A DNA stretch of 35,623 bases, from the NCBI RefSeq assembly GCF_001895005.1, contig NZ_BCXH01000031.1, forward strand, positions 1-35,623, in the 5' to 3' direction. The position numbers and the translations under genes were made by a program. This DNA comes from Rhodococcus yunnanensis NBRC 103083 (GTDB taxonomy: Bacteria > Actinomycetota > Actinomycetes > Mycobacteriales > Mycobacteriaceae). How positions within the stretch are numbered: the stretch's first letter is position 1; every line of letters begins with the position of its first letter. Below the pieces are notes generated by a model. It was not told the origin of the DNA. It saw nothing but the letters and a program-made list of their open reading frames with translations, and did no database searches. This document shows positions 18,047-24,870 of this stretch, one piece after another.

Positions 18047-19272
18047 GACGGAAGCTCCGCAACGGTTTCGGCGATCGTGGAGATCGCCGTCCGGATCTGC
18101 TCGTCGCTGTGCGATGCCATCGCGCACAACCGGAGCAGCGCACCGTTGCGAGGAACCGCGGGATGCAGTGCGGCACTGGTGAACACGCCCTTGTCGAACA
18201 GGCTGCGCCACAGATTCATCGCGACGAGGTCGTCGCCGACGTGAAGGGACACGATGGGCGACGCGGTGTCTCCACCCGGAATGGGCGAGCGGGCCCCGAC
18301 GTCGAGACCTTCCGCCGCCAGACCGCTGCGCAGCGCTTCCGCATTCTCGAGTACTCGGCGAGATCGCTGCCGGCCTTCCTCGCTGCGGATCAGCCGGATG
18401 GAGGCGAGCGAGGCGCCGACTGCCGCCGGTACACCGGACGTCGTGAACAGGAATGCCCGAGCATGGATTCGCAGCGAATCGAGCAGGTCGTTCGACCCGG
18501 CGATGAAACCTCCGGTGGAACTGGGGCTCTTCGACAGCGACGCCATTCTGATGTCGGTCTCGTTCGCGGTGCCGAACAACTCGGCGGCTCCGGTCAGCTT
18601 GTCGCCGTATATACCGAGACTGTGGGCCTCGTCGACCATGAGAGCGGCTCCGTATTTCGTGCAGAGGGCTGTGATCTCCCCGAGAGGTGCCAGGTCACCC
18701 TCCATCGAGTAGAGCCCGTCGACGATGACGAGAACAGCGCCGTCGCCGTCGACGGGCTGCTGCAGTTGTGCCTCCAGGTCCGCCATGTCGTTGTGGGCGA
18801 ACTTGCGAACCTCTGCCCCGGACAACGTACTTCCGTCTCGGATCGATGCGTGCGCGGCGGAATCGACCACGATCACATCCTGCTTGCCGACGATGGCGCT
18901 GATCGTTCCGAGATTGGTCTGGTAGCCGGTGGTGAACACCATGGCACCCTCGGTGCCGTGCCATTCCGCGATCTCGTTCTCGAGTTCCAGGTGGAGATCC
19001 ATCGTGCCGTTGAGCAGACGGCTACCGGTGATCGCAGCGCCGAACGTGTCCAGTGCGTTCTGTGCACCTTGCCTGATGTCCGGATGATCGGCCAGACCCA
19101 GATAGTTGTTGGAGCCCAACATGATCTTGTCCGCACCCTCCACCCGGACGACGGGCGCGGTAGCGGATTCCATGACACGGAAGTACGGGCTGACATCGGA
19201 TTCGCGGACTGCGCGAAGCAGATCCACGCGTTCGTCTCCGTCGAGACGTTTGATCAAACGGTTTACGGTCAT
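18043..19272 (-). CDS. Alpha-oxoamine synthase family PLP enzyme
   Basis: This 409-aa enzyme is of the family of 8-amino-7-oxononanoate synthase, glycine C-acetyltransferase, 5-aminolevulinate synthase, serine palmitoyltransferase and CqsA. Family marks are GSNNYLGLADHP near 53-64, the ring-stacking His141 in AAHASIRDG, DEAHSLGIYG with Asp214, and the PLP-binding Lys248 in SLSKSPSSTGGF. These enzymes condense an amino acid with an acyl thioester and lose CO2, giving an aminoketone. No other biotin or haem gene is nearby. The partner SDR and the divergent acyl-CoA dehydrogenase suggest a lipid-like aminoketone or amino-alcohol product; this is inference. AGGAG upstream supports the ATG at 19272. 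Confidence 0.85.
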   Translation of the reverse strand: MTVNRLIKRLDGDERVDLLRAVRESDVSPYFRVMESATAPVVRVEGADKIMLGSNNYLGLADHPDIRQGAQNALDTFGAAITGSRLLNGTMDLHLELENEIAEWHGTEGAMVFTTGYQTNLGTISAIVGKQDVIVVDSAAHASIRDGSTLSGAEVRKFAHNDMADLEAQLQQPVDGDGAVLVIVDGLYSMEGDLAPLGEITALCTKYGAALMVDEAHSLGIYGDKLTGAAELFGTANETDIRMASLSKSPSSTGGFIAGSNDLLDSLRIHARAFLFTTSGVPAAVGASLASIRLIRSEEGRQRSRRVLENAEALRSGLAAEGLDVGARSPIPGGDTASPIVSLHVGDDLVAMNLWRSLFDKGVFTSAALHPAVPRNGALLRLCAMASHSDEQIRTAISTIAETVAELPS

Positions 19273-19592
19273 CGTTCCCTGATCTCCTGTGGTTGGTCGG
19301 GCAGATTTCGTTCAACGAACGGAAGAGTGAATCGATGGTCGCGAATTCGTCAGTATTCGGCACTACCCGGTAATTCGGATGGGTAATTTCCGGAAGAAAA
19401 TGTGGATCCACGCGTTGTCGCTGCTCGAGGCGTCGGGCCGGAAGAAACAAACTCCGTACCTACTTTTCTCGCGGTCGAGAATTTACTGAAACTTGGAGGT
19501 TTTGTCCGCCTGAACAGGGGGTACGTGAGTTTTGGTTGCGAATTCGATTCACCTTTGTTCAGCCATGCGCACATACAATTCGAAGGAGAGTC
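19273..19592. promoter_or_regulatory. 320-bp divergent intergenic region, AT-richer than its surroundings
   Basis: This gap separates the oxoamine synthase and acyl-CoA dehydrogenase-like genes. It holds a 13-bp palindrome TTCGTTCAACGAA (19307-19319), a direct repeat GGTAATT at 19369-19375 and 19382-19388 (13-bp period), and two copies of the palindrome CGAATTCG (19342-19349 and 19539-19546), one toward each gene. TACAAT at 19574-19579 resembles a -10 box but is close to the ribosome binding site. The AT content is clearly higher than in the genes. No convincing conserved gene is seen in it. I read it as a regulated divergent promoter. Confidence 0.55.
19583..19588 (+). promoter_or_regulatory. 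Ribosome binding site of acyl-CoA dehydrogenase-like gene
   Basis: AAGGAG lies 4 nt before the ATG at 19593 and selects it over the upstream in-frame ATG at 19536. Confidence 0.7.
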
Positions 19593-20723
19593 ATGACTGC
19601 ATTGATGGTTCGAGAACGCGAAATTTTGCAGACGTACATTCCGGGCCTACTGGATTATCTGGACCGTACCCCTCTACTGGAGCTCGAAAGCAGGGACGGT
19701 GAAGCCATAGCCGCATTTCGCGAGTTCGGTGGTACGGCATTGATCGTGCCGAAGAGTCTCGGTGGCCTCGGAGCCACCGCTCTCGACGCAGTCAGAGCGC
19801 AGCGTGCGATCGGATCTCGCTCACCGTCGCTCGGCGCAGCGACGACGATGCACCATTTGTCCATTGCCTCGCTCAACGAGTTCGCGCAAGGTGCCACCGA
19901 AGACGACCGGGCCCTCATCGCCTCGCTCGTCGAGCAGAAGGCTGTCATCGCATCCGGATTCTCGGAAGGAACGCCCGGCGGGAGCGTGTTCGTTCCGACC
20001 ATGAAAGCGAAGCGAGTCGGCGACACGTACATCATCAACGGAAGCAAGAAGCCGTGCAGTCTGTCGGGTTCGATGGATCTGCTCACCGCCAGTGTCGAAG
20101 TCGAGGGCGTCGGTGCGAAGGACGGCGAGCGGGCAGTCGCGCTCATTCCTGCGAATCTGGACGGCATCACCGTCACCCGCTTCTGGGACACACCGATTCT
20201 CGCGGGTGCCCAGAGCGACGAAGTGGTTCTGCAGGATGTGGAGGTACCAGCCGATTTCGTGCTGCTCAACAGTGACGACGATCCCGACGGTGTGCACGAG
20301 ATGACGGGCTACCTCTGGTTCGGGATGCTGATCACGGCCAACTATCTCGGTGGTGCGACGATGCTGCTCGAGAAGTTACTGGAAGCGGACAAGGGTGATT
20401 TCGAGGGTTACACCAGGGCCGCGGCGGAGATAGAGAACAGCATGGCGGCCATCGAAAGCGTGGCGCGTGCGTTCGACGACGGAGAACGTGGGCAGGATAT
20501 CTCGGCACGACTGTTGTTCTGTCGCATCGCTATTCGTGATGCGCTCGTGCGTGCGAGTTCGGCGGCGATGGAGTCGCTCGGAGGCATCGGATTCATCAAG
20601 TCACCGGAAATCGGTTACCTGGCCGGCGCGCTGCAGGCGTTCGCTTTCCATCCGCCGTCACGACGGGCGATCTCGGAGACGCTCACCAAGTACCACGGGG
20701 GTGACGAGTTCGCTTTCGTCTGA
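19593..20723 (+). CDS. Acyl-CoA dehydrogenase family protein (atypical C-terminus)
   Basis: This is a 376-aa flavoprotein of the acyl-CoA dehydrogenase fold. It has the mid-domain segments ASGFSEGTPGG and YIINGSKKPCSLSG, DVEVPADFVL leading to the C-terminal helical domain, and LGGIGF. The usual IYEGT motif, which supplies the catalytic Glu in many members, is absent; the protein ends with QAFAFHPPSRRAISETL, as in some dehydrogenase-like proteins of secondary-metabolite clusters. It may desaturate or otherwise act on an acyl thioester used by the divergent oxoamine synthase, but this is inferred from position only. Its TGA and the TCA stop of the next gene form the palindrome TGATCA, so the genes abut tail to tail. 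Confidence 0.8.
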   Translation: MTALMVREREILQTYIPGLLDYLDRTPLLELESRDGEAIAAFREFGGTALIVPKSLGGLGATALDAVRAQRAIGSRSPSLGAATTMHHLSIASLNEFAQGATEDDRALIASLVEQKAVIASGFSEGTPGGSVFVPTMKAKRVGDTYIINGSKKPCSLSGSMDLLTASVEVEGVGAKDGERAVALIPANLDGITVTRFWDTPILAGAQSDEVVLQDVEVPADFVLLNSDDDPDGVHEMTGYLWFGMLITANYLGGATMLLEKLLEADKGDFEGYTRAAAEIENSMAAIESVARAFDDGERGQDISARLLFCRIAIRDALVRASSAAMESLGGIGFIKSPEIGYLAGALQAFAFHPPSRRAISETLTKYHGGDEFAFV

Positions 20724-21347
20724 TCATCTGGCGTCCGATGATCTGGACTCCTGCTCTTCCTCTTCCTCGGCGAGCTTGTCCTCGCCGCGGTTGCGGAAGA
20801 ACTTGAACCCCGGGATCCCGATGACTGCGCGTCGTACATCCTTTGTCACGCCCAGCAATTCGTGGATCTCGGGGGAGACCGTGTCGAGAGTGGCGAGGAT
20901 CGGAATCACCGCTTTCATGTGCTCGAGCAACCCCGGAAGTTCGTCGACCATTGCGATGGCGGCGTCGACCTCGTCCTCGGACAGATTGTCGACGAACTTG
21001 CGTGCGAACGGGGCGGATTGCTGGGCAATCGGATCGAAGAGCTCCACCAGTTCGAGCGCGGTCGCCGAGGTTTTCGACGCGGTGCCCACGACCTCGTCTG
21101 CTGCGCGTGTGGTTGTCGCGGCTTCGGCCACCACGGCGTTGGCCGCGTCGACGATGGCGTCGATTCGCGCCATCAGGACAGCAACATCGGTCAGCAGTGC
21201 ATCGATGCGTCCTGGGAGTTCCACCGCGAATGCCGCCGAGTCGCGCGCCCACCTCACACTGGATCTGACGGTGTCGAGACCGTACTTCGCCACCGAGAGA
21301 CCGCCTAGGGGATCGGGAAGACGAACGCCTGCCAGCACCAATGCCAT
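20724..21347 (-). CDS. Hypothetical protein with long helical (coiled-coil-like) centre
   Basis: This is a 207-aa protein if started at the ATG at 21347. After a short hydrophobic start (MALVLAGVRLPDPLGGL) comes an Ala/Val/Asp-rich heptad-like helical region (roughly residues 40-110, many alternating A, V, L, D). A more globular C-terminal part contains LDTVSPEIHELLGVTKDVRRAVIGIPG, and the tail EDKLAEEEEEQES is highly acidic. I recognise no catalytic motif. The start is uncertain: it lies inside a set of 17-bp tandem repeats, each copy of which offers an ATG or GTG, and an in-frame GTG at 21398 would add 17 residues. No Shine-Dalgarno sequence is apparent. Confidence 0.65.
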   Translation of the reverse strand: MALVLAGVRLPDPLGGLSVAKYGLDTVRSSVRWARDSAAFAVELPGRIDALLTDVAVLMARIDAIVDAANAVVAEAATTTRAADEVVGTASKTSATALELVELFDPIAQQSAPFARKFVDNLSEDEVDAAIAMVDELPGLLEHMKAVIPILATLDTVSPEIHELLGVTKDVRRAVIGIPGFKFFRNRGEDKLAEEEEEQESRSSDAR

Positions 21348-21407
21348 AGCTCTGACAATGCCATAGCTTCGACAATGCCATAGCTTCGACAATGCCACAG
21401 TCGTCGA
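21339..21407. repeat. 17-bp tandem repeat, about four copies, over a start-codon region
   Basis: The unit CAATGCCATAGCTTCGA occurs at 21356-21372 and 21373-21389 (identical), with a near copy at 21339-21355 and a diverged 18-bp copy at 21390-21407. On the minus strand every copy contains ATGGCATTG (GTG in the outermost), so each carries a possible start codon for the downstream gene, in shifting frames. Confidence 0.85.
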
Positions 21408-21414
21408 CAGACGC

Positions 21415-21420
21415 TAGCCT
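21415..21420 (+). promoter_or_regulatory. -10 box (TAGCCT) for leaderless SDR gene
   Basis: TAGCCT fits TANNNT and ends 6 nt before the ATG at 21427. There is no ribosome binding site, so the transcript is probably leaderless. Confidence 0.5.
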
Positions 21421-21426
21421 CGAGTG

Positions 21427-22641
21427 ATGAGAGTTCTCGTCACCGGCGCGAGTGGGTACATCGGTTCCAGGTTGGTGGCCGCACTGCTGGCAGCCGGGGA
21501 CTCCGTCCACGCAGCGTCACGCAATCCCGAATCGCTCGACGCGTTCGACTGGTCGCCCCTGGTCGAGACGGTCGAGCTCGACGCGAGCGACCCCGAATCT
21601 CTGCGCGCCGCATTCCAGTCCCTGTCACTCGACGACCCATCACGTAACGACCCAGCAGGTATCGATGTTGCCTACTACCTCGTGCACACCATCGGCGAGT
21701 CCGAGTATCGCGATCGGGACCTGACAGCAGCCCAGCAGTTCGCCGAGGCCGCGGCGTCGGCGGGCGTGCGCAGAATCGTCTACCTGGGCGGCTTCGTGCC
21801 CGACGACGAAGAACTGTCGGAGCATCTCGCCAGCCGGGCAGACGTCGGTGAGGCTCTCGCCGTCGACGGTGTCGAGGTGGTCTGGCTCCGCGCAGCAATT
21901 GTGCTCGGCGCGGGCTCGACGTCCTACGAGATGCTGCGATACCTCGCGGATCGGCTACCGGTGCTGCCGTTGCCGGGATGGCTCGGGCACCCGGTGCAAC
22001 CCATTGCCGTCGACGACGTGCTGTTCTATCTACTCGCGGCGAGGGCCGCGGTTCCGCCGGGCGCCTACGACATCGGCGGGCCCGATCGGGTGCCGTATCG
22101 GGATCTTCTTTTCGCGTACGTCGAGGCCGCCGGTCTGACGAGAATCGGCCTGTCGACTCCGGGCGTTCCGACGTCACTCGCAGGACGTGTGATCGGCAAG
22201 ATCATCCCGGTCCCTGATGCGCTCGCCGAGGACCTGGTCGGATCTCTGCACAACACGATGACGACGTCAGAGGATCGGATCGTCGAGATCGCGGGTGAGC
22301 CCGACGGCGGCCGCACGACCATCGAGGATGCGATGCGGCGCAGCCTGCAGGGCACTGCGGACACGCCGCCGGGTGTCATGGCGTCGAAGGATCCGTTGCG
22401 CCTGGCGATCACCGATGCGCCGTGGAGCGGAGGCGATGCACTCGGCATCCGCCGCTACGGTGTCGCGGCGTCGTCGCGGCAGACGTGGCACCTCGTCGAG
22501 TCGCTCGGCGCGCGCGCTCTGCTCTACTCGTGGCCGGTTGCGGCGGTCCTGCGAACCAACCTCGATGTCGTCGACGGGGTTTCCGACCGCGCCAGATCGG
22601 CAATTCGGCGGGTGTTCCACGACAGAAAGCGGGAAACCTGA
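21427..22641 (+). CDS. NAD(P)-binding SDR-family protein (atypical, NmrA/YbjT-like)
   Basis: This 404-aa protein has a Rossmann start VLVTGASGYIGSRL (TGxxGxxG intact), then YYLVHTIGESEYRDRDLTAAQQFAEAA and RRIVYLGGF, as in atypical SDRs that bind NAD(P) but often lack the Tyr-Lys catalytic pair. No clear YxxxK is seen at the usual place. The C-terminal 130 residues are an extension beyond the Rossmann core. Substrate and role are unknown. The start ATG is supported by the -10 box at 21415-21420. Its stop overlaps the next ATG (TGATG), which couples it to the CPBP membrane protein. Confidence 0.8.
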   Translation: MRVLVTGASGYIGSRLVAALLAAGDSVHAASRNPESLDAFDWSPLVETVELDASDPESLRAAFQSLSLDDPSRNDPAGIDVAYYLVHTIGESEYRDRDLTAAQQFAEAAASAGVRRIVYLGGFVPDDEELSEHLASRADVGEALAVDGVEVVWLRAAIVLGAGSTSYEMLRYLADRLPVLPLPGWLGHPVQPIAVDDVLFYLLAARAAVPPGAYDIGGPDRVPYRDLLFAYVEAAGLTRIGLSTPGVPTSLAGRVIGKIIPVPDALAEDLVGSLHNTMTTSEDRIVEIAGEPDGGRTTIEDAMRRSLQGTADTPPGVMASKDPLRLAITDAPWSGGDALGIRRYGVAASSRQTWHLVESLGARALLYSWPVAAVLRTNLDVVDGVSDRARSAIRRVFHDRKRET

Positions 22642-23351
22642 TGCCGACCTGGCAGACAAGCGTGATCGACGTGATGCGCTCGGCGCTGGTCGAGAGAATC
22701 GATCGCAACCACGAGGAGTCCGACAAGGCCTTTCTCCGACGACGGATCGTCGTCGGCGTCACACTTGTCGTCGGTGCCACTCTCCTGGGGATATCGCTGT
22801 CGGTCAGCCCGGGCGACAGCGCGTTCTATCCCTTGACGCTCGGCCTGGCGGCTGCGTGGATCATCGGCGGATTCGCTTCGGGGCCACTGCATCTGGGGCG
22901 TATCAGAGTAGGCGGGTCGATGCGGCGTCCGATCGTCACGCCGATACTGATCGGTCTGGCGGCAGGCGCGGTGTTCGTCGTCGGTGCGTTGATCGTTCGG
23001 CAGATCCCGCCGCTCGCCGACTTCACCGAGAACGTACTTGCGCATGCGCGATTCGGCTCGCTCGCCCTCATCGTCTTCATCACGTTGCTCAACGGTGTGG
23101 CCGAGGAGATCTTCTTCCGCGGCGCATTGTTCGCCGCGATCGGTCGCAAGAAGCCGGTGCTGATCTCGACCCTCGTCTACACCGTGGTCACGCTCGCGAG
23201 CGGTAACCCGATGCTGGCGTTCGCCGCGATCACGCTGGGTTTCGTCCTCGCACTGCAACGACGTGCATCCGGCGGCATCCTCGCCCCGATCATCACGCAC
23301 GTGACGTGGTCGACGGTCATGGTGTTCGCGCTACCGCCGTTGTTCGGCTGA
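22641..23351 (+). CDS. CPBP-family intramembrane protease-like protein
   Basis: This 236-aa membrane protein has an N-terminal hydrophilic helix followed by about six hydrophobic segments. CPBP motif 1 is present as EEIFFRG and motif 3 as HVTWS. The His of motif 2 (FxxxH) is not seen; the matching region reads VYTVVTLASGNPM. The family contains Rce1-like proteases and also members acting in bacteriocin immunity or as scaffolds; with one His missing, proteolysis is uncertain. The gene is translationally coupled to the SDR upstream through TGATG. The 3' end overlaps the convergent acyl-CoA dehydrogenase-like gene by 21 bp. Confidence 0.82.
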   Translation: MPTWQTSVIDVMRSALVERIDRNHEESDKAFLRRRIVVGVTLVVGATLLGISLSVSPGDSAFYPLTLGLAAAWIIGGFASGPLHLGRIRVGGSMRRPIVTPILIGLAAGAVFVVGALIVRQIPPLADFTENVLAHARFGSLALIVFITLLNGVAEEIFFRGALFAAIGRKKPVLISTLVYTVVTLASGNPMLAFAAITLGFVLALQRRASGGILAPIITHVTWSTVMVFALPPLFG

Positions 23352-24350
23352 CAGGCTTTTCAACAGGGCCGTCTTGATCTCGGGTCGGCTCGCTCCGACG
23401 AGCGTGAACGTGGCCTCGCGCATCAGACGTTCGGCGGTTCCGTGGCCGATGAGCGAACTGCTGCCGTTGGCGGTGACGAGAGCAGCCGCGGCGCGCACAG
23501 CCAACTCCGAGCCGTCGGCGCGGGCATGGAACATGTCGTAGTCGCCTGCCAGGGCCGCGTCGAAGCGGGACCGCACGTCTGCGTGCAAGGCCCGGAATGC
23601 ATCGGCGTCGACGCCCAATTCTTCCATCTGGGTGATGGCGCGGCGCACGATTCCCATCGCCATGCATCCGTTGATCCACGAGCCGTGCAGCTGGCCTGCC
23701 TGGAACTGTTCGTCGGTGACGACGGCTGCGACCGATGCGTCGTCGATCCGTACGTTGTCGAAGCGCAGGCGCACGGTGTTGCTGGCATCGGCCGCGATGA
23801 GCCGCAGCGGCTCCACGGTGAGTCCACCGCCGAAGTGGGTCGCCTCGGCGGGCACCACCGCATGCACGATCGTGTCGTCGAACTCGTCTCGCGCCGACAA
23901 CTGCACGACGTCGACGATGCCCCATCCGGTCACGAACGGGGCCGAGCCGTCGAGGACGTATCCGGAGTTCTCGCGTCGTGCATACAACTTCGGCGGTCTC
24001 GGGATCGCTCCCGCGAATGCGACACCCGCCTTGACGGAGCCGTCGACGAGTCCGTCGAACCACCTGCTCCGAAGCGGTGCGTTCGCCGAAGCGGCCAGCG
24101 ACATCACCACCCCGCCGTGCTGCATCCAGGTGAACGACGTGCTCAGGCAAGCGCCGCACAGAATCTCGAAGATCTGCGCCAGCTCACCGGGTTCGGGGCC
24201 GTCGTCGGAGACGGCGAGACCGTAGAAACCCTCTGCCGCCAGAATCTCGAAATGGCTGCTGGGAATTTCGCCTTCGGCATCGACGAGCTCGGCGGCAGGA
24301 AACAAGATGGTGTCGGCAATGTCGCGAGCACGCTCCGGCCAGGACGTCAC
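23331..24350 (-). CDS. Short acyl-CoA dehydrogenase-like protein
   Basis: This 339-aa protein has the acyl-CoA dehydrogenase order of domains: helical N-terminus with ILAAEGFYGLAV, the middle beta domain with VLDGSAPFVTGWG, then DNVRIDD and a helical C-terminus. It is shorter than usual (about 380) and has no IYEGT-type catalytic motif; the end reads REATFTLVGASRPEIKTALL. It probably binds flavin, but a classical dehydrogenase reaction is not assured. The GTG at 24350 has TAGGAT 6 nt upstream, which may serve as a -10 box of a leaderless transcript, though it also contains AGGA. It is divergent from the Lrp regulator, which is a candidate to control it. Confidence 0.8.
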   Translation of the reverse strand: MTSWPERARDIADTILFPAAELVDAEGEIPSSHFEILAAEGFYGLAVSDDGPEPGELAQIFEILCGACLSTSFTWMQHGGVVMSLAASANAPLRSRWFDGLVDGSVKAGVAFAGAIPRPPKLYARRENSGYVLDGSAPFVTGWGIVDVVQLSARDEFDDTIVHAVVPAEATHFGGGLTVEPLRLIAADASNTVRLRFDNVRIDDASVAAVVTDEQFQAGQLHGSWINGCMAMGIVRRAITQMEELGVDADAFRALHADVRSRFDAALAGDYDMFHARADGSELAVRAAAALVTANGSSSLIGHGTAERLMREATFTLVGASRPEIKTALLKSLSAEQRR

Positions 24351-24356
24351 GTCCGC

Positions 24357-24362
24357 ATCCTA
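24357..24362 (-). promoter_or_regulatory. -10 box (TAGGAT) for the acyl-CoA dehydrogenase-like gene
   Basis: On the minus strand TAGGAT (TANNNT) ends 6 nt before the GTG at 24350. Confidence 0.45.
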
Positions 24363-24420
24363 ATCCGTTCCGGTGTGGGTTCGCCTGCTGTCCAGTGGGT
24401 CGAATCGGCTCGGTCTGAGC

Positions 24421-24426
24421 TACATT
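24421..24426 (+). promoter_or_regulatory. -10 box (TACATT) for leaderless Lrp-family gene
   Basis: TACATT (TANNNT) ends 6 nt before the GTG at 24433. No ribosome binding site is present, which fits a leaderless mRNA and decides the GTG over an upstream in-frame start at 24373. Confidence 0.5.
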
Positions 24427-24432
24427 GCGCAG

Positions 24433-24870
24433 GTGAGCGAAAACCTCGACCGGATAGACCGGTTGATCATCGACGAACTCGTCACCGACGGCCGTGCCAC
24501 CCTCGCGACCCTTGCGGAGAAGGCGAGCCTGTCGGTCTCTGCTGTGCAGTCGCGAGTTCGACGTCTCGAATCCCGACGCGTGATCCGTGGTTACACAGCG
24601 CAGATCGATCCCGAGGCACTGGGACGGCCACTGTCCGCCTTCGTCGCGATCACCCCCATCGACCCCGCTCAACCCGATGACGCCCCGGCTCGGCTTCGTC
24701 ACATCCCTGCGATCGAATCCTGTCACTCGGTGGCAGGGGAGGAGAGCTACGTCCTGCTGGTCCGCGTGGAGTCGCCTCGCAGCCTGGAGCATCTGCTGCA
24801 GGAGATCCGTGCGACGGCGAACGTGCAGACCCGGAGCACGATCATTCTGCAGACCTTCTACGACCGATGA
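24433..24870 (+). CDS. Lrp/AsnC-family transcriptional regulator
   Basis: This 145-aa protein has an N-terminal winged helix-turn-helix (DRIDRLIIDELVTDGRATL, then LSVSAVQSRVRRLESRRVIRGYTAQIDPEALG) and a C-terminal RAM ligand-binding domain with AIESCHSVAGEESYVLLVRV. Such regulators respond to amino acids or related small molecules. It is divergent from the acyl-CoA dehydrogenase-like gene across 82 bp and overlaps the next membrane-protein gene by ATGA, so its likely targets are these neighbours. The effector cannot be read from sequence. Confidence 0.9.
   Translation: MSENLDRIDRLIIDELVTDGRATLATLAEKASLSVSAVQSRVRRLESRRVIRGYTAQIDPEALGRPLSAFVAITPIDPAQPDDAPARLRHIPAIESCHSVAGEESYVLLVRVESPRSLEHLLQEIRATANVQTRSTIILQTFYDR

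Noticed and set aside
18043..19272. Calling the oxoamine synthase bioF or kbl
   Set aside because: No biotin genes or threonine dehydrogenase gene is beside it, and the family motifs alone do not separate these activities.
19402..19596. 64-codon ORF covering most of the divergent gap
   Set aside because: The gap is AT-richer than coding DNA here, the frame has no ribosome binding site at its first start and no recognisable family. Only its last 23 codons are mentioned as a possible leader.
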